NCBI GenBank assembly: GCA_031287525.1
Contig: JAITSU010000018.1
Location: 1-39,060, forward strand
Length of the DNA: 39,060 bases
Reading direction: 5' to 3'
DNA from: Zoogloeaceae bacterium
Lineage (GTDB): Bacteria > Pseudomonadota > Gammaproteobacteria > Burkholderiales > Rhodocyclaceae
Shown here in pieces: positions 25,080-34,681 of the stretch (its first letter is position 1; every line of letters starts with the position of its first letter). The notes below the pieces were generated by a model that had not been told where the DNA came from, did no database searches, and saw nothing but the letters and a program-made list of their open reading frames with translations. Both the position numbers and the translations under genes were made by a program.

Positions 25080-25838
25080 GTGGGATTCTTCAAAAGCGCG
25101 ACCCGCGAATTACCGGAAATCAGGGCAGTGCCGCGCCACATCGCCATCATCATGGACGGCAACGGACGCTGGGCGAAAAAACGCTACATGCCCCGCGTCG
25201 CCGGACACGTCAAAGGCGTGGAAACCGTGCGCGAAGCCGTGCGCGCCTCAATCGAGCAGGGCGTCGAATACCTGACCCTGTTTGCCTTCAGTTCCGAAAA
25301 CTGGCGGCGACCCGCCGAAGAAGTCAGCCTGCTCATGCAACTTTTCGTTTCCGCCCTGGAACAGGAAGTCAAAAAATTGCAGAAAAACGGCGTACGCTTG
25401 CGGGTGATTGGCGACCTTTCCCGTTTCGACGCCCAATTGCGGGAACTCATCCGCGCCGCCGAAGCCGCGACCGAGGGCAACTGCAAGCTCAACCTCACCA
25501 TTGCCGCCAACTACGGCGGTCGCTGGGACATCCTGCAAGCCGCCAACCGCCTCGCCGCCGAGCAGCCGGAAAAAGCAGGAAACTGGACAGAAGCCGAGCT
25601 TGAACCCTACCTTTCCACCCACTTCGCGCCGGAGCCGGATTTATTCATTCGCACGGGGGGAGAGGAGCGCATCAGTAATTTTTTGCTCTGGCAACTGGCT
25701 TACTCCGAGTTTTACTTTACCGAAACCCTCTGGCCGGAATTCGACTCCGAAGCCCTGAAAGCCGCGATTTCGTCCTACCAACGCAGAGAACGCAGATTCG
25801 GACGCACCAGCGAACAACTGACGGAGGGGAAGGCTTGA
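25080..25838 (+). CDS. uppS: Undecaprenyl diphosphate synthase (cis-prenyltransferase)
   Basis: Makes the C55 carrier lipid for cell-wall synthesis. The 252-aa product shows [16 protein letters not shown] with the catalytic Asp, [22 protein letters not shown], and [20 protein letters not shown]. An ATG at 25050 overlaps the preceding stop but lacks a ribosome site. GTG at 25080 has AAAGGA 6 nt upstream, so I chose it. It opens the uppS-cdsA-dxr-rseP run. Confidence 0.95.
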   Translation: MGFFKSATRELPEIRAVPRHIAIIMDGNGRWAKKRYMPRVAGHVKGVETVREAVRASIEQGVEYLTLFAFSSENWRRPAEEVSLLMQLFVSALEQEVKKLQKNGVRLRVIGDLSRFDAQLRELIRAAEAATEGNCKLNLTIAANYGGRWDILQAANRLAAEQPEKAGNWTEAELEPYLSTHFAPEPDLFIRTGGEERISNFLLWQLAYSEFYFTETLWPEFDSEALKAAISSYQRRERRFGRTSEQLTEGKA

Positions 25839-25855
25839 ACGCTGGAACCCTTCTA

Positions 25856-26045
25856 CTCCCCTCTCCCCTTGTGGGAGAGGGGCAGGGGGAGAGGGGGCTT
25901 GGCGGTTCCGCACGAAACAACGGCGGAACATGCTGAACCATCCCCCTCTCCCCAACCCTCTCCCACAAGGGGAGAGGGGGCGTAAATATGCCTCTCCCAC
26001 GAGGGAAGAGGGGACGTAAATGTGCCTCTCACGCAAGGGGCGAGG
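25856..26045. repeat. CCCTCTCCC-type palindromic repeat cluster
   Basis: The segment 25856-25896 (with CCCCTCTCCCCTTGTGGG inside) is the near-perfect reverse complement of 25941-25980, with 44 bp between. Two further direct copies of CGTAAAT(A/G)TGCCTCTC follow at 25981 and 26015, each with a smaller hairpin. The block fills the uppS-cdsA gap and resembles dispersed intergenic elements seen in many proteobacteria. Confidence 0.85.
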
Positions 26046-26067
26046 CAACAACCGAAAGGCTGAACTG

Positions 26068-27054
26068 ATGCTGAAACAACGGATTATCACGGCGATAGTG
26101 TTACTCATCGGCTTGCTCGCCGCGCTGTTTTATTTACCGCCCTTGTATTGGGCAGGGCTGATGGCGTTGGTGGCGGCGGTGGCGGCGTGGGAGTGGGGCG
26201 GTCTGGCGGGGCTGCAACAGCGCGGGCGGCTGGTGTTTGGGGGGGCGATGCTGTTGGTTTGTTGTGTTTGGAGCATTCGTATCTCGCCAACCAATGATGT
26301 TCTTACTCTTTTTGGGGTTTCACAGTATTTGAACCTTGTCCGCCTGTATGAGCTTCCTTCCTGGTTTTTTTGGGGACGGTGGGAATTGTATTTGTCGGCA
26401 GCTTTCTGGTGTCTGGTTGCGCCTTTCTGGTTGTGGCGGCGTTGGCGTTTGAATCTGGCGACATGGTGGGGCAAGAGCATCCTGCTGGTTTTGGGGGGCA
26501 CCCTGATTCTCGCTACATGGTCCGCTTTCATCCATTTGCATTGGCGTCCTCAAATACTGCTGTTCGTGCTTGGCATTGCCTGGGTTTCTGATATTTCTGC
26601 CTACTTTACTGGACGCAAATTTGGCGGCAAGAAACTGGCGCCCGAAATCAGTCCAGGCAAAACATGGGCGGGCGTTTGGGGCGCGTTGGCGGGCGTTGTA
26701 ATTTATGGCATTGCATTATGGGCGATAACATCCCATGGACCCTCAAAGCTTTGGTCATTGATGCATGAAGGGGATGCAGGGCATATTTTGCTGGTCATCT
26801 CGCTGGTCTTTGTTTCTATTGCGCTTTTTTCCAGTTTCTTTGCGGCGCTCGGCATCATGGGCGACCTGTTTGAGTCCCTGCTGAAACGTCAGGCGGGCAT
26901 CAAGGACAGCAGCAACATTCTGCCGGGGCATGGCGGTGTGCTTGACCGCATTGACAGCCTGATGGCGATTTTGCCCTGCTATGCTGCCACGTTGCATTTG
27001 TCGCATATGGCAAAAGTCTACTATTACGCTGTTCAGCACAACATTCCGCTGTAA
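26068..27054 (+). CDS. cdsA: Phosphatidate cytidylyltransferase (CDP-diacylglycerol synthase)
   Basis: A multi-pass membrane enzyme, 328 aa, making CDP-DAG for phospholipid synthesis. The signature region is [28 protein letters not shown] and the C-terminal [20 protein letters not shown]. An insert of roughly 40 residues (about 75-120, [11 protein letters not shown]...WELYLS) makes it longer than typical ~275-aa CdsA. The ATG at 26068 has AAAGG before it. The stop TAA overlaps the dxr start (TAATG). Confidence 0.94.
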   Translation: MLKQRIITAIVLLIGLLAALFYLPPLYWAGLMALVAAVAAWEWGGLAGLQQRGRLVFGGAMLLVCCVWSIRISPTNDVLTLFGVSQYLNLVRLYELPSWFFWGRWELYLSAAFWCLVAPFWLWRRWRLNLATWWGKSILLVLGGTLILATWSAFIHLHWRPQILLFVLGIAWVSDISAYFTGRKFGGKKLAPEISPGKTWAGVWGALAGVVIYGIALWAITSHGPSKLWSLMHEGDAGHILLVISLVFVSIALFSSFFAALGIMGDLFESLLKRQAGIKDSSNILPGHGGVLDRIDSLMAILPCYAATLHLSHMAKVYYYAVQHNIPL

Positions 27055-28253
27055 TGACCTCCCCCCAAACCCTCACCCTTCTCGGCTCCACAGGCTCCAT
27101 CGGCAAAAGCACATTGGAAGTCCTGCGGCGGCACCCGGAGCGTTATTGCGTATTTGCCTTGTGCGCGCATCGGCAGTGGGAACGCTTGCTCGAACAGTGC
27201 CGGGAATTCACGCCGGATTACGCGGTCTTGGGCGGCGCGGAGGATGCGGCGCGTTTGCGGGTTGCCTTGCGCGATTCCGGCGTCAAAACCGAAGTGTTGC
27301 ACGGGGCGGATGCCCTGTGTCAGGTGGCGGCGGCGACGGAAGTGGATACGGTGATGGCGGCGATTGTCGGCGCGGCGGGCTTGGCTCCGGCGCTCTCGGC
27401 GGTGCGGGCGGGCAAGCGGGTGTTGCTGGCGAACAAGGAAGCGCTCGTGATGACGGGCGACCTGTTCATGCAAGCCGTCGCCCGCCACGGCGCGACCTTG
27501 CTGCCGGTGGATAGCGAACACAACGCGATTTTTCAATCCCTGCCAGCGGGCTTCAAGCCGGGGCTGGAGAAAACCGGCGTGCGCCGTTTGCTGCTCACGG
27601 CGTCCGGCGGGCCGTTTCGCAATCGGGCGGCGGCAACATTTGAATCGGTCACGCCGGAGGAAGCCTGCGCGCATCCCAATTGGGCGATGGGACGTAAAAT
27701 CTCGGTCGATTCCGCCTCGATGATGAACAAGGGGCTGGAACTGATTGAGGCGCATTGGCTGTTCGGCGTGCCGGGCGAGCGGATTCAGGTGGTGGTGCAT
27801 CCGCAAAGCGTGATTCATTCGCTGGTGGAATACGTGGATGGCTCGGTGCTGGCGCAGTTGGGCAACCCCGATATGCGAACGCCGATCGCCCACGCGCTGG
27901 CGTACCCGGAACGCATTGCGTCGGGCGTCCCGCCGCTGGATTTGTTCCAGATGACCCACCTCGATTTTCAAGCGCCGGATTTCGGACGTTTCCCCTGCCT
28001 GCAACTGGCTTATGCGGCGCTGGCAGCGGGCGGCACAGCGCCAGCGATATTAAACGCCGCAAACGAAATCGCCGTCGAAGCCTTCCTTTCCCGACAACTC
28101 TCCTTCCCCGGCATCGCCCGCCTGGTCGCCGCCGTACTGGACGCCATCCCCGTCGCGTCAGCGGATACGCTGGAAGCAGTGCGGGCGGCAGATGTCGAGG
28201 CGCGGGCGCGGGCGGGGGCGCTATTAAATTCAGGTAGGGCAGGCTTCAGGTAG
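27054..28253 (+). CDS. dxr: 1-deoxy-D-xylulose-5-phosphate reductoisomerase
   Basis: The 399-aa second enzyme of the MEP isoprenoid pathway. The NADPH site is [15 protein letters not shown] at the start. [12 protein letters not shown] carries metal-binding residues, and [21 protein letters not shown] is the catalytic core. The last codons lie inside a short repeat, CAGGTAGGGCAG, which occurs twice (overlapping the stop), so the native C-terminus may have been altered by it. Confidence 0.97.
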   Translation: MTSPQTLTLLGSTGSIGKSTLEVLRRHPERYCVFALCAHRQWERLLEQCREFTPDYAVLGGAEDAARLRVALRDSGVKTEVLHGADALCQVAAATEVDTVMAAIVGAAGLAPALSAVRAGKRVLLANKEALVMTGDLFMQAVARHGATLLPVDSEHNAIFQSLPAGFKPGLEKTGVRRLLLTASGGPFRNRAAATFESVTPEEACAHPNWAMGRKISVDSASMMNKGLELIEAHWLFGVPGERIQVVVHPQSVIHSLVEYVDGSVLAQLGNPDMRTPIAHALAYPERIASGVPPLDLFQMTHLDFQAPDFGRFPCLQLAYAALAAGGTAPAILNAANEIAVEAFLSRQLSFPGIARLVAAVLDAIPVASADTLEAVRAADVEARARAGALLNSGRAGFR

Positions 28254-28288
28254 GGCAGTTTCTTCGATCCCGCCCTACCTTGTAACGA

Positions 28289-28317
28289 TTGGCGTTTAAC
28301 GTGCGCCGTTATAGAAT
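28289..28317 (+). promoter_or_regulatory. higBA promoter, leaderless type
   Basis: TTGGCG (28289-28294) and TAGAAT (28312-28317) are 17 bp apart. The -10 box ends six bases before the higB ATG, so transcription would begin at about the start codon. A GGCG...CGCC inverted repeat lies between the boxes and may be the HigA operator. Confidence 0.6.
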
Positions 28318-28323
28318 GGACGC

Positions 28324-28602
28324 ATGATCAAAAGTTTCCTCTGCCCGGAGAGTGCTGCGCTTTTTGCGGGTCAATCTGTGCGGCGTTTTGTCAATATCCA
28401 CAAGGTGGCGATTCGGAAGTTGCGCTACTTAAATGACGCAGTTTTGTTGAGCGACCTCAAAGCGCCACCCGGAAACCGTCTTGAAGCATTGTTCGGAGAC
28501 CGTGCCGGAAGGCATAGCATTCGCATAAACGACCAGTGGCGCATTTGCTTTTGTTGGGAAAACGGAGATGCTTACGAGGTTGAAATTGTCGATTACCACT
28601 GA
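28324..28602 (+). CDS. higB: HigB-type toxin (RelE/ParE superfamily mRNA interferase)
   Basis: A 92-aa toxin with the family layout: FVNIHKVAIRKLRYLNDA, then SDLKAPPGNRLEALFGDRAGRHSIRINDQWRICF and EVEIVDYH. HigB proteins cleave mRNA at the ribosome. As in other HigBA modules the toxin gene comes first. It is inserted, with higA, between dxr and rseP. It is intact by length and motifs. Confidence 0.92.
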   Translation: MIKSFLCPESAALFAGQSVRRFVNIHKVAIRKLRYLNDAVLLSDLKAPPGNRLEALFGDRAGRHSIRINDQWRICFCWENGDAYEVEIVDYH

Positions 28603-28615
28603 AAAGAGAGCCATC

Positions 28616-28939
28616 ATGGATCAACGCGCCAGCATCCCTGCCGAAGACGGTTTGCCGCCCATTCATCCCGGTGAAATTTTGCTGGAAGAATTCATGCTGC
28701 CGTTGAAACTTTCCGCCAGCGCGCTGGCGATTGCGCTTTGCGTGTCTGCGCCGCGCATCAACGATCTTGTGCACGGCAAGCGCGGCGTTACGGCGGATAC
28801 GGCGATTCGGTTGGCGCGTTACTTTGGCACCAGCCCGCAATTGTGGATGAATCTGCAAACGAGTTACGACCTGAAAATCAGCCAGCAGTCCTTGCAGACC
28901 ACCTTGACGCGCATCACGCCGCGTTTGCAGGCGGCATGA
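28616..28939 (+). CDS. higA: HigA-type antitoxin (XRE family)
   Basis: The 107-aa antitoxin begins near PIHPGEILLEEFMLPLKLSASALAIAL, a standard HigA/VapI start. The helix-turn-helix is VSAPRINDLVHGKRGVTADTAIRLARYFGTSPQLWMNLQ. It binds HigB and represses its own operon. The ATG at 28616, 13 bp after the higB stop, has AAAGAGAG before it and is preferred to the in-frame ATG further upstream. Confidence 0.92.
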   Translation: MDQRASIPAEDGLPPIHPGEILLEEFMLPLKLSASALAIALCVSAPRINDLVHGKRGVTADTAIRLARYFGTSPQLWMNLQTSYDLKISQQSLQTTLTRITPRLQAA

Positions 28940-28991
28940 TTAACGAGGGCGGTTTTGCCGTTCATGTCAATTTTTTGGAACCTTCGACTTC

Positions 28992-30386
28992 ATGACTTCT
29001 TTTATTCTCTACCCGCTGGCTTTTCTTGTGCTGCTGGGTGTGCTGGTGGTGATTCACGAATTCGGTCACTTCGCCGTGGCGCGGCTTTGCGGGGTCAAGG
29101 TATTGCGCTTTTCCGTGGGCTTCGGGCGCGTGTTGTGGAAGCGGCGGCTGGGTAAAGACCAGACGGAATTAACGCTTTGCGCCATTCCCCTGGGCGGTTA
29201 TGTGCGGATGGTGGATGAGCGCGAAGTGGACGAGGGCGAGCGCATCGCGCCGGAAGATTTGCCGCGCGCTTTCAACCGTCAGGGCGTGGGCGCGCGCAGC
29301 GCCATTGTTGCCGCCGGGCCGATGGCCAATTTTTTGCTGGCGGTGTTGATTTACTGGCTGATGTTCATGGTGGGCAGCGACGCGCTGTTGCCGGTGTTGG
29401 GGACGCCGGACGCGGAAACTCCGGCTGCCGCAGCCGGTATTGCCAATGGCGACCGGGTGCTTGCCGTGGATGGCGAGGTGGTGGCGACGCTGGAAGATTT
29501 TCATTTGCGGCTGATGCGGCAGGCGAGTCTGTATAAGCGGGTCGAACTGGAAGTGGTGGATCGCCAGCAAGTGACGCATACGCGGGTTCTGGATACACGG
29601 CAGTTGGATGAAAAAGCATGGGAAGGCAACCCGCTTGATATTCTCGGCTTGCGTCTGTATCAACTGCCGGTCGCGCCAGTCGTGGGTGAGGTAATGCCCG
29701 ATTTGCCGGGGGCAAAGGCGGGGCTGCGTAGCGGCGACCGTGTGCTGTCCGTCGACGGGATTGCCGTGCAAAGCTGGGGCGCGTTCGTCGATGTCGTGCG
29801 CCGTTCGCCGGAGAAGACCTTGCGGGTGGTCATCACGCGGGCGGGGCAGGAGATCCCTGTTTCCCTGACGCCGGAGAAAAATGGCAGAATCGGGCGCATC
29901 GGCGCGGGCGTGTCGGCAGACGAAATGGAAAAAGTGAAGGCGGCGTTTGACGAGTTGCACGCGGTGGTGCGTTACGGTCCCATCGACGCGGCGAAGAAGG
30001 CGACGATTGCAACAATAGTGCAAACGGCGCTTACGGTGAGGATGATGGGCAAAATGTTCACGGGCAAATTTTCCTGGCGCAACCTCTCCGGCCCGATCAC
30101 GATTGCCGACTATGCGGGCAAGACCGCGAAAATCGGGCTGGATGCCTATCTCAAATTCATGGCCATCGTCAGCCTGTGCCTGGGAATTTTCAATCTGCTG
30201 CCCATTCCCGTATTGGATGGCGGGCATTTGTTGTATCATGCGCTCGAACTCATCAAGGGTAGCCCCGTTTCGGAAAAGGCGATGGAAGTGGGGCAGAAGA
30301 TCGGTCTCTCGCTCCTGGCGACCCTGATGGTTTTTGCGTTTTTTAACGATTTCAGTCGCCTGCTGACCCCCTTGTTCAACGGTTGA
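28992..30386 (+). CDS. rseP: RseP-type site-2 intramembrane zinc metalloprotease
   Basis: A 464-aa inner-membrane protease that cleaves anti-sigma factors in the envelope stress pathway. Zinc ligands H22 and H26 with E23 lie in IHEFGHFAVARLCGVKV. Two PDZ domains follow (AAAAGIANGDRVLAVDG and GAKAGLRSGDRVLSVDG). The third ligand is in NLLPIPVLDGGHL near residue 409. It lies directly upstream of bamA, as is normal. Confidence 0.96.
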   Translation: MTSFILYPLAFLVLLGVLVVIHEFGHFAVARLCGVKVLRFSVGFGRVLWKRRLGKDQTELTLCAIPLGGYVRMVDEREVDEGERIAPEDLPRAFNRQGVGARSAIVAAGPMANFLLAVLIYWLMFMVGSDALLPVLGTPDAETPAAAAGIANGDRVLAVDGEVVATLEDFHLRLMRQASLYKRVELEVVDRQQVTHTRVLDTRQLDEKAWEGNPLDILGLRLYQLPVAPVVGEVMPDLPGAKAGLRSGDRVLSVDGIAVQSWGAFVDVVRRSPEKTLRVVITRAGQEIPVSLTPEKNGRIGRIGAGVSADEMEKVKAAFDELHAVVRYGPIDAAKKATIATIVQTALTVRMMGKMFTGKFSWRNLSGPITIADYAGKTAKIGLDAYLKFMAIVSLCLGIFNLLPIPVLDGGHLLYHALELIKGSPVSEKAMEVGQKIGLSLLATLMVFAFFNDFSRLLTPLFNG

Positions 30387-30389
30387 TGC

Positions 30390-32681
30390 ATGAAGAAAAA
30401 ACTTTGCGCTGTTCTGGTCGCAGGCGTCGTTGCCAGCGCCGCCCAGGCTTTTGAGCCTTTCACCATTCGGGATATTCGCGTCGAAGGCATCCAGCGCACG
30501 GAAGCCGGCACGGTGTTTTCCTATCTGCCCGTCAAGGTGGGCGATACCCTGAACGACGAGCAGGCGGCAGAAGCGATTAAAACGCTGTTCGCCACCGGCT
30601 TTTTCAAGGATGTGCGGATTGAGGTGGAAGGCAATGTGCTGGTCGTGGTGGTGGAAGAACGTCCCGCCATTGCCCGGATTGATTTCATCGGCATGAAAGA
30701 GTTTGAAAAAGACCAGATCATGACCGCCATGAAGGAAATGGGGTTGTCGGAAACCCAGATTTTTGACCGCGCCCTGCTGGCGCGCGCCGAACAGGAATTG
30801 AAGCGTCAATACCTGACGCGCGGCAAATACGGGGTGCAAATCACCACCACCACCACGCCGCTGGAACGCAACCGGATTGGTGTCAATTTCAACATCGTTG
30901 AAGGCGACGCGGCGAAAATCCGCGATATTCACATTGTCGGCGCGGAAAATTTCCGCGAAAAAGAACTGCTTGACCTGTTCGAGCAAACCACACCCGGCTG
31001 GCTCACCTGGTACACCAAAAGCGACCAGTATTCGCGGCAGAAACTTTCCGCCGATCTGGAAAAGCTGCGTTCTTTCTACATGAATCGCGGCTATCTGGAA
31101 TTTGAAGTGAATTCCACGCAGGTGAGCATTTCGCCGGACAAAGAGAATATCTACATCACCGTCAATATCAGCGAAGGCGAGCGTTTCCAGATTTCTTCCA
31201 TCAAGCTGGCGGGCGAACTGATTTTGCCGGAAGACGAAATTCGCCAGCTCATTCCCCTGAAACCGGGGCAGGTGTTTTCGCGCGAAGCATTGAACAGCGC
31301 CACCAGGCTCATCGCCGACAAACTTTCCGACCGGGGCTATGCCTTCGCCAATGTCAATGCCGCGCCGGAAATCGACAAGGAAAACCGGCAGGTGGCGTTC
31401 ACCATCTTCGTGGATCCCGGCAAACGCGTTTATGTGCGCCGCATCAACGTCACGGGCAACACCCGCACCCGCGACGAAGTGATCCGTCGGGAAATGCGGC
31501 AGATGGAAGGCGGCTGGTACAACGCCGAGCAGGTGAAAATTTCCCGCGAGCGGGTCGACAAACTCGACTACTTTACCGACGTTACGGTGGAAACGCCGCC
31601 CGTACCCGGCACGGCAGACCAACTGGACGTGAACCTGAACGTGACGGAAAAACCCACCGGCAACATCATGCTGGGCGCGGGGTTTTCCAAAGAAGAAAAA
31701 GTCATGCTCTCCGGCTCCCTCTCGCAGAACAATATTTTCGGCAGCGGCAAGCACCTGACCCTGGGGGTGAATACCAGCAAGTTAAATCGCGTCCTGTCCC
31801 TCTCCTACACCGATCCCTATTACACCATTGACGGCATCAGTCAGGGGGTTGACGTGTATCACCGCACCTTCAAGCCCACGTCTTCCACCATCGACATCGG
31901 CGATTACGAAAGCGCGTCGACCGGCGCGGGCATTCGTTTCGGCTTTCCCATTTCCGAGCGCGAATCCATCGGTGTGGGGCTTGCCATTGACCACACCAAA
32001 ATTGATGTGTATAGCCGAAGCCCGTGGCGGTATCAGGAGTTTGTGCGGGAATACGGCAAATCCAACATCACGCTCCCCGCGACGGCGTGGTGGGCGAGCG
32101 ATGGCAAGGACAGCGCCATTTTTCCGACCCGTGGCGTCTATCAGCGGGCGTCAGCGGAAGTCGCGCTGCCCGGCGGTGATTTGCAATACTGGAAACTCAC
32201 CTACCAGTATCAGCGTTATTTCCCGCTTTCCAAGCGGTTTACGCTCATGGTGAATGGCGAAGTGGGGATTGCGGATGGCTTCGGCAAGAACAGCGACCTG
32301 CCGTTCTACAAGAATTTCTACGTGGGCGGCATCAATTCCGTGCGCGGCTACGCTTCGTCCAGTCTGGGGCCTGTCGACGAGTATGATGACAACGAACGTC
32401 TGGGCGGCAATCGCAAGGTTGTCGGCAATGTCGAAGTGTTGTGGGGGCTGCCGGGTTACGACAAGAGCCTCCGCATGGGCTGGTTCCTTGACGCGGGGCA
32501 GGCATACAACAAGGGCAGGAAGCATAGCAATTATGATGATAGTATCCGCATGTCCACCGGCCTTTCCTTGTCCTGGATTTCCCCCATCGGCCCTTTGAAA
32601 TTCAGTATTGCCAACCCCTTGAATGACAAAAAGGGGGATGATACCGAAACCTTCCAGTTCCAAATGGGTTCCACTTTTTAA
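30390..32681 (+). CDS. bamA: BamA outer-membrane protein assembly factor
   Basis: A 763-aa Omp85 protein. The signal peptide is MKKKLCAVLVAGVVASAAQA. Five POTRA domains span about 25-420, beginning FTIRDIRVEGIQRTEAG. The C-terminal barrel begins at about 425 and includes the VRGF-type motif SVRGYASSSLGPVDEYD, ending FQFQMGSTF. It inserts beta-barrel proteins in the outer membrane. It starts 3 bp after the rseP stop. Confidence 0.97.
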   Translation: MKKKLCAVLVAGVVASAAQAFEPFTIRDIRVEGIQRTEAGTVFSYLPVKVGDTLNDEQAAEAIKTLFATGFFKDVRIEVEGNVLVVVVEERPAIARIDFIGMKEFEKDQIMTAMKEMGLSETQIFDRALLARAEQELKRQYLTRGKYGVQITTTTTPLERNRIGVNFNIVEGDAAKIRDIHIVGAENFREKELLDLFEQTTPGWLTWYTKSDQYSRQKLSADLEKLRSFYMNRGYLEFEVNSTQVSISPDKENIYITVNISEGERFQISSIKLAGELILPEDEIRQLIPLKPGQVFSREALNSATRLIADKLSDRGYAFANVNAAPEIDKENRQVAFTIFVDPGKRVYVRRINVTGNTRTRDEVIRREMRQMEGGWYNAEQVKISRERVDKLDYFTDVTVETPPVPGTADQLDVNLNVTEKPTGNIMLGAGFSKEEKVMLSGSLSQNNIFGSGKHLTLGVNTSKLNRVLSLSYTDPYYTIDGISQGVDVYHRTFKPTSSTIDIGDYESASTGAGIRFGFPISERESIGVGLAIDHTKIDVYSRSPWRYQEFVREYGKSNITLPATAWWASDGKDSAIFPTRGVYQRASAEVALPGGDLQYWKLTYQYQRYFPLSKRFTLMVNGEVGIADGFGKNSDLPFYKNFYVGGINSVRGYASSSLGPVDEYDDNERLGGNRKVVGNVEVLWGLPGYDKSLRMGWFLDAGQAYNKGRKHSNYDDSIRMSTGLSLSWISPIGPLKFSIANPLNDKKGDDTETFQFQMGSTF

Positions 32682-32697
32682 CGCAGGAGAATCAATC

Positions 32698-33237
32698 TTG
32701 AACACCAAATCCATCATTGTCGCCAGTCTTTGCGTCGGCGCGCTGGCAGTCCCGTTTGCGGATTCCTTCGCGCAGGCGACCGCGCCCGCTGTGGTCAAGG
32801 CGGCGGAACTGAAAATCGGGTACGTGGATACCCAGCGTGTTTTCCGTACCGCGCCCGCTGCGGTCAAGGCGGCGAAAGACATTGAGAACGAGTTTTCCGC
32901 CCGCGACCAGAGCTTGCAGAAAATGGCGAAGCAGTTGCAGAGCTTGCAAGAAAGCGTGGAGAAAAACGCGCTCACCCTGTCGGACGCCGATCGGAGCAAA
33001 AAAGAACGCGAATTTTCCGAGCTTTCCCGCGAGTTTCAGCGCAAACAGCGTGAATTCCGCGAAGACCTGAATCTGCGCCAGAACGAAGCCAACGCCGCCA
33101 TCATCGAAAAAGCCAACAAGGTCATCAAGCAAATTGCCGAGACCGAAAAACTCGACCTGGTACTTCAGGATGTCGTTTGGGTCAGTCCGCGTCTGGACAT
33201 CACCGACAAGGTGGTGAAGGCGCTCTCCGACAAGTAA
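32698..33237 (+). CDS. skp: OmpH/Skp periplasmic chaperone
   Basis: A 179-aa secreted chaperone that holds unfolded outer-membrane proteins. The signal peptide runs to about SFAQA. The mature part begins [23 protein letters not shown] and continues as the long helical tentacles. I chose TTG at 32698 because CAGGAG lies upstream. A 27-bp motif (32779-32805) recurs at 32848-32874 with one mismatch, giving TAPA(V/A)VKAA twice, so the N-terminus carries a small in-frame duplication not expected in Skp. Confidence 0.93.
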   Translation: MNTKSIIVASLCVGALAVPFADSFAQATAPAVVKAAELKIGYVDTQRVFRTAPAAVKAAKDIENEFSARDQSLQKMAKQLQSLQESVEKNALTLSDADRSKKEREFSELSREFQRKQREFREDLNLRQNEANAAIIEKANKVIKQIAETEKLDLVLQDVVWVSPRLDITDKVVKALSDK

Positions 33238-33244
33238 TCCGTTC

Positions 33245-34324
33245 ATGTCGGCACATGCGGGGACGTTGACGCTCGACCAGATTGTCGGGCGTCTTTCTGT
33301 TGTCTGTCCAGGCGAAGTTCATGGCGAGGGCGCAACGCCCATTCGCCAGATTGCCCCCCTGCAAAGCGCCGAATTCGGTCAAATCGCTTTTCTGGCGAAC
33401 CCGAAATACAAAAAACACCTGCGCGACACCCGCGCCAGCGCCGTCATTCTGCGCCCGGACATGGCGGCGGAATTGCCAGCGGGCATGGCGGCGATTCTGA
33501 CGCCCAAACCCTACGTTTATTACGCCCGTGTCGCCGCCCTCCTGAACCCGCCTACGCGCCTTGCCGCTGGCGTGCACGCCACGGCAACCGTTGAGAGCGA
33601 CATTCCCGCCTCCTGTCACATCGGCGCGGGCGTCTGGGTCGGCGCGGGCGTGACCCTGGGCGAACGGGTGGAAATCCGCGCCCACGCGACGATTGCCGAG
33701 GGCGTGACCATTGGCGCGGACAGCGTGATTCATTCCGGCGTCAGCATCTACGCCGACTGTCAGATTGGCGAACGCGCCATCCTGCATAGCGGCGCGGTCA
33801 TCGGCGCGGACGGCTTCGGCTTCGCGCCCGATTTTGCCAACGACAAAGAGGCGGGCGAATGGGTCAAAATTCCCCAGATTGGGCGGGTCATCATCGGCAA
33901 TGACGTGGAAATCGGCGCCAATACCAGCATCGACCGGGGCGCGCTGGAAGACACCATCATCGGCGACGGCTGCAAGCTGGATAACCAGATTCAGATTGGA
34001 CACAACTGCGTCATCGGCGCGCACACCGTCATCGCCGGATGCGTCGGCATCGCCGGCAGCGCTCACATCGGACACCACTCTGCCCTGGGGGGCGCGGCGA
34101 TGATTCTGGGACATCTCGAAATCGCCCCCGGCACGGAAATCTCCCCCGGCAGCATGGTGATGAAAAACATCACCCAACCCGGCAAATACACCGCGCTCTA
34201 TCCGCTGGAACGGCACGAACACTGGCTCAAAAACGCCGCGCAACTTCGGCATCTGGAAAAGCTGGCGGCGCGGGTGGAAAAGCTGGAAAAACTGCTGAAA
34301 CGGGCGCAGACTGAAGACATCTGA
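33245..34324 (+). CDS. lpxD: UDP-3-O-(3-hydroxymyristoyl)glucosamine N-acyltransferase
   Basis: A 359-aa lipid A enzyme. The N-terminal uridine-binding domain is followed by a left-handed beta-helix of hexapeptide repeats. The catalytic His is H253 in [17 protein letters not shown], and the C-terminus is a helical tail. It starts 7 bp after skp. In related genomes fabZ and lpxA follow; here a non-coding stretch and a chemoreceptor follow instead. Confidence 0.96.
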   Translation: MSAHAGTLTLDQIVGRLSVVCPGEVHGEGATPIRQIAPLQSAEFGQIAFLANPKYKKHLRDTRASAVILRPDMAAELPAGMAAILTPKPYVYYARVAALLNPPTRLAAGVHATATVESDIPASCHIGAGVWVGAGVTLGERVEIRAHATIAEGVTIGADSVIHSGVSIYADCQIGERAILHSGAVIGADGFGFAPDFANDKEAGEWVKIPQIGRVIIGNDVEIGANTSIDRGALEDTIIGDGCKLDNQIQIGHNCVIGAHTVIAGCVGIAGSAHIGHHSALGGAAMILGHLEIAPGTEISPGSMVMKNITQPGKYTALYPLERHEHWLKNAAQLRHLEKLAARVEKLEKLLKRAQTEDI

Positions 34325-34370
34325 CCCGCCGTTGTTCGCCCGAATCGACGGCAGTCTGTCAAATCATACG

Positions 34371-34386
34371 GATGACATAAGTCATC
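34371..34386. repeat. Short palindrome upstream of the microsatellite
   Basis: GATGAC and GTCATC flank ATAA. It is the only symmetric element in 34325-34463, the first part of the lpxD-chemoreceptor gap, in which I see no gene. A regulator-binding site is possible. Confidence 0.3.
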
Positions 34387-34463
34387 ATGGTGGCGATTGT
34401 AAAAATATCCAAGGTATTTTCAGGTTGTACTAATATTATTTGTCCAATGAGGAACGTGAGGGG

Positions 34464-34679
<216 letters not shown>

Positions 34680-34681
34680 CC

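Noticed and set aside
29169..31754. 861-aa minus-strand frame opposite rseP and bamA
   Set aside because: It spans two well-supported genes in antisense and shows no domain or signal; codon bias of the forward genes explains its length.
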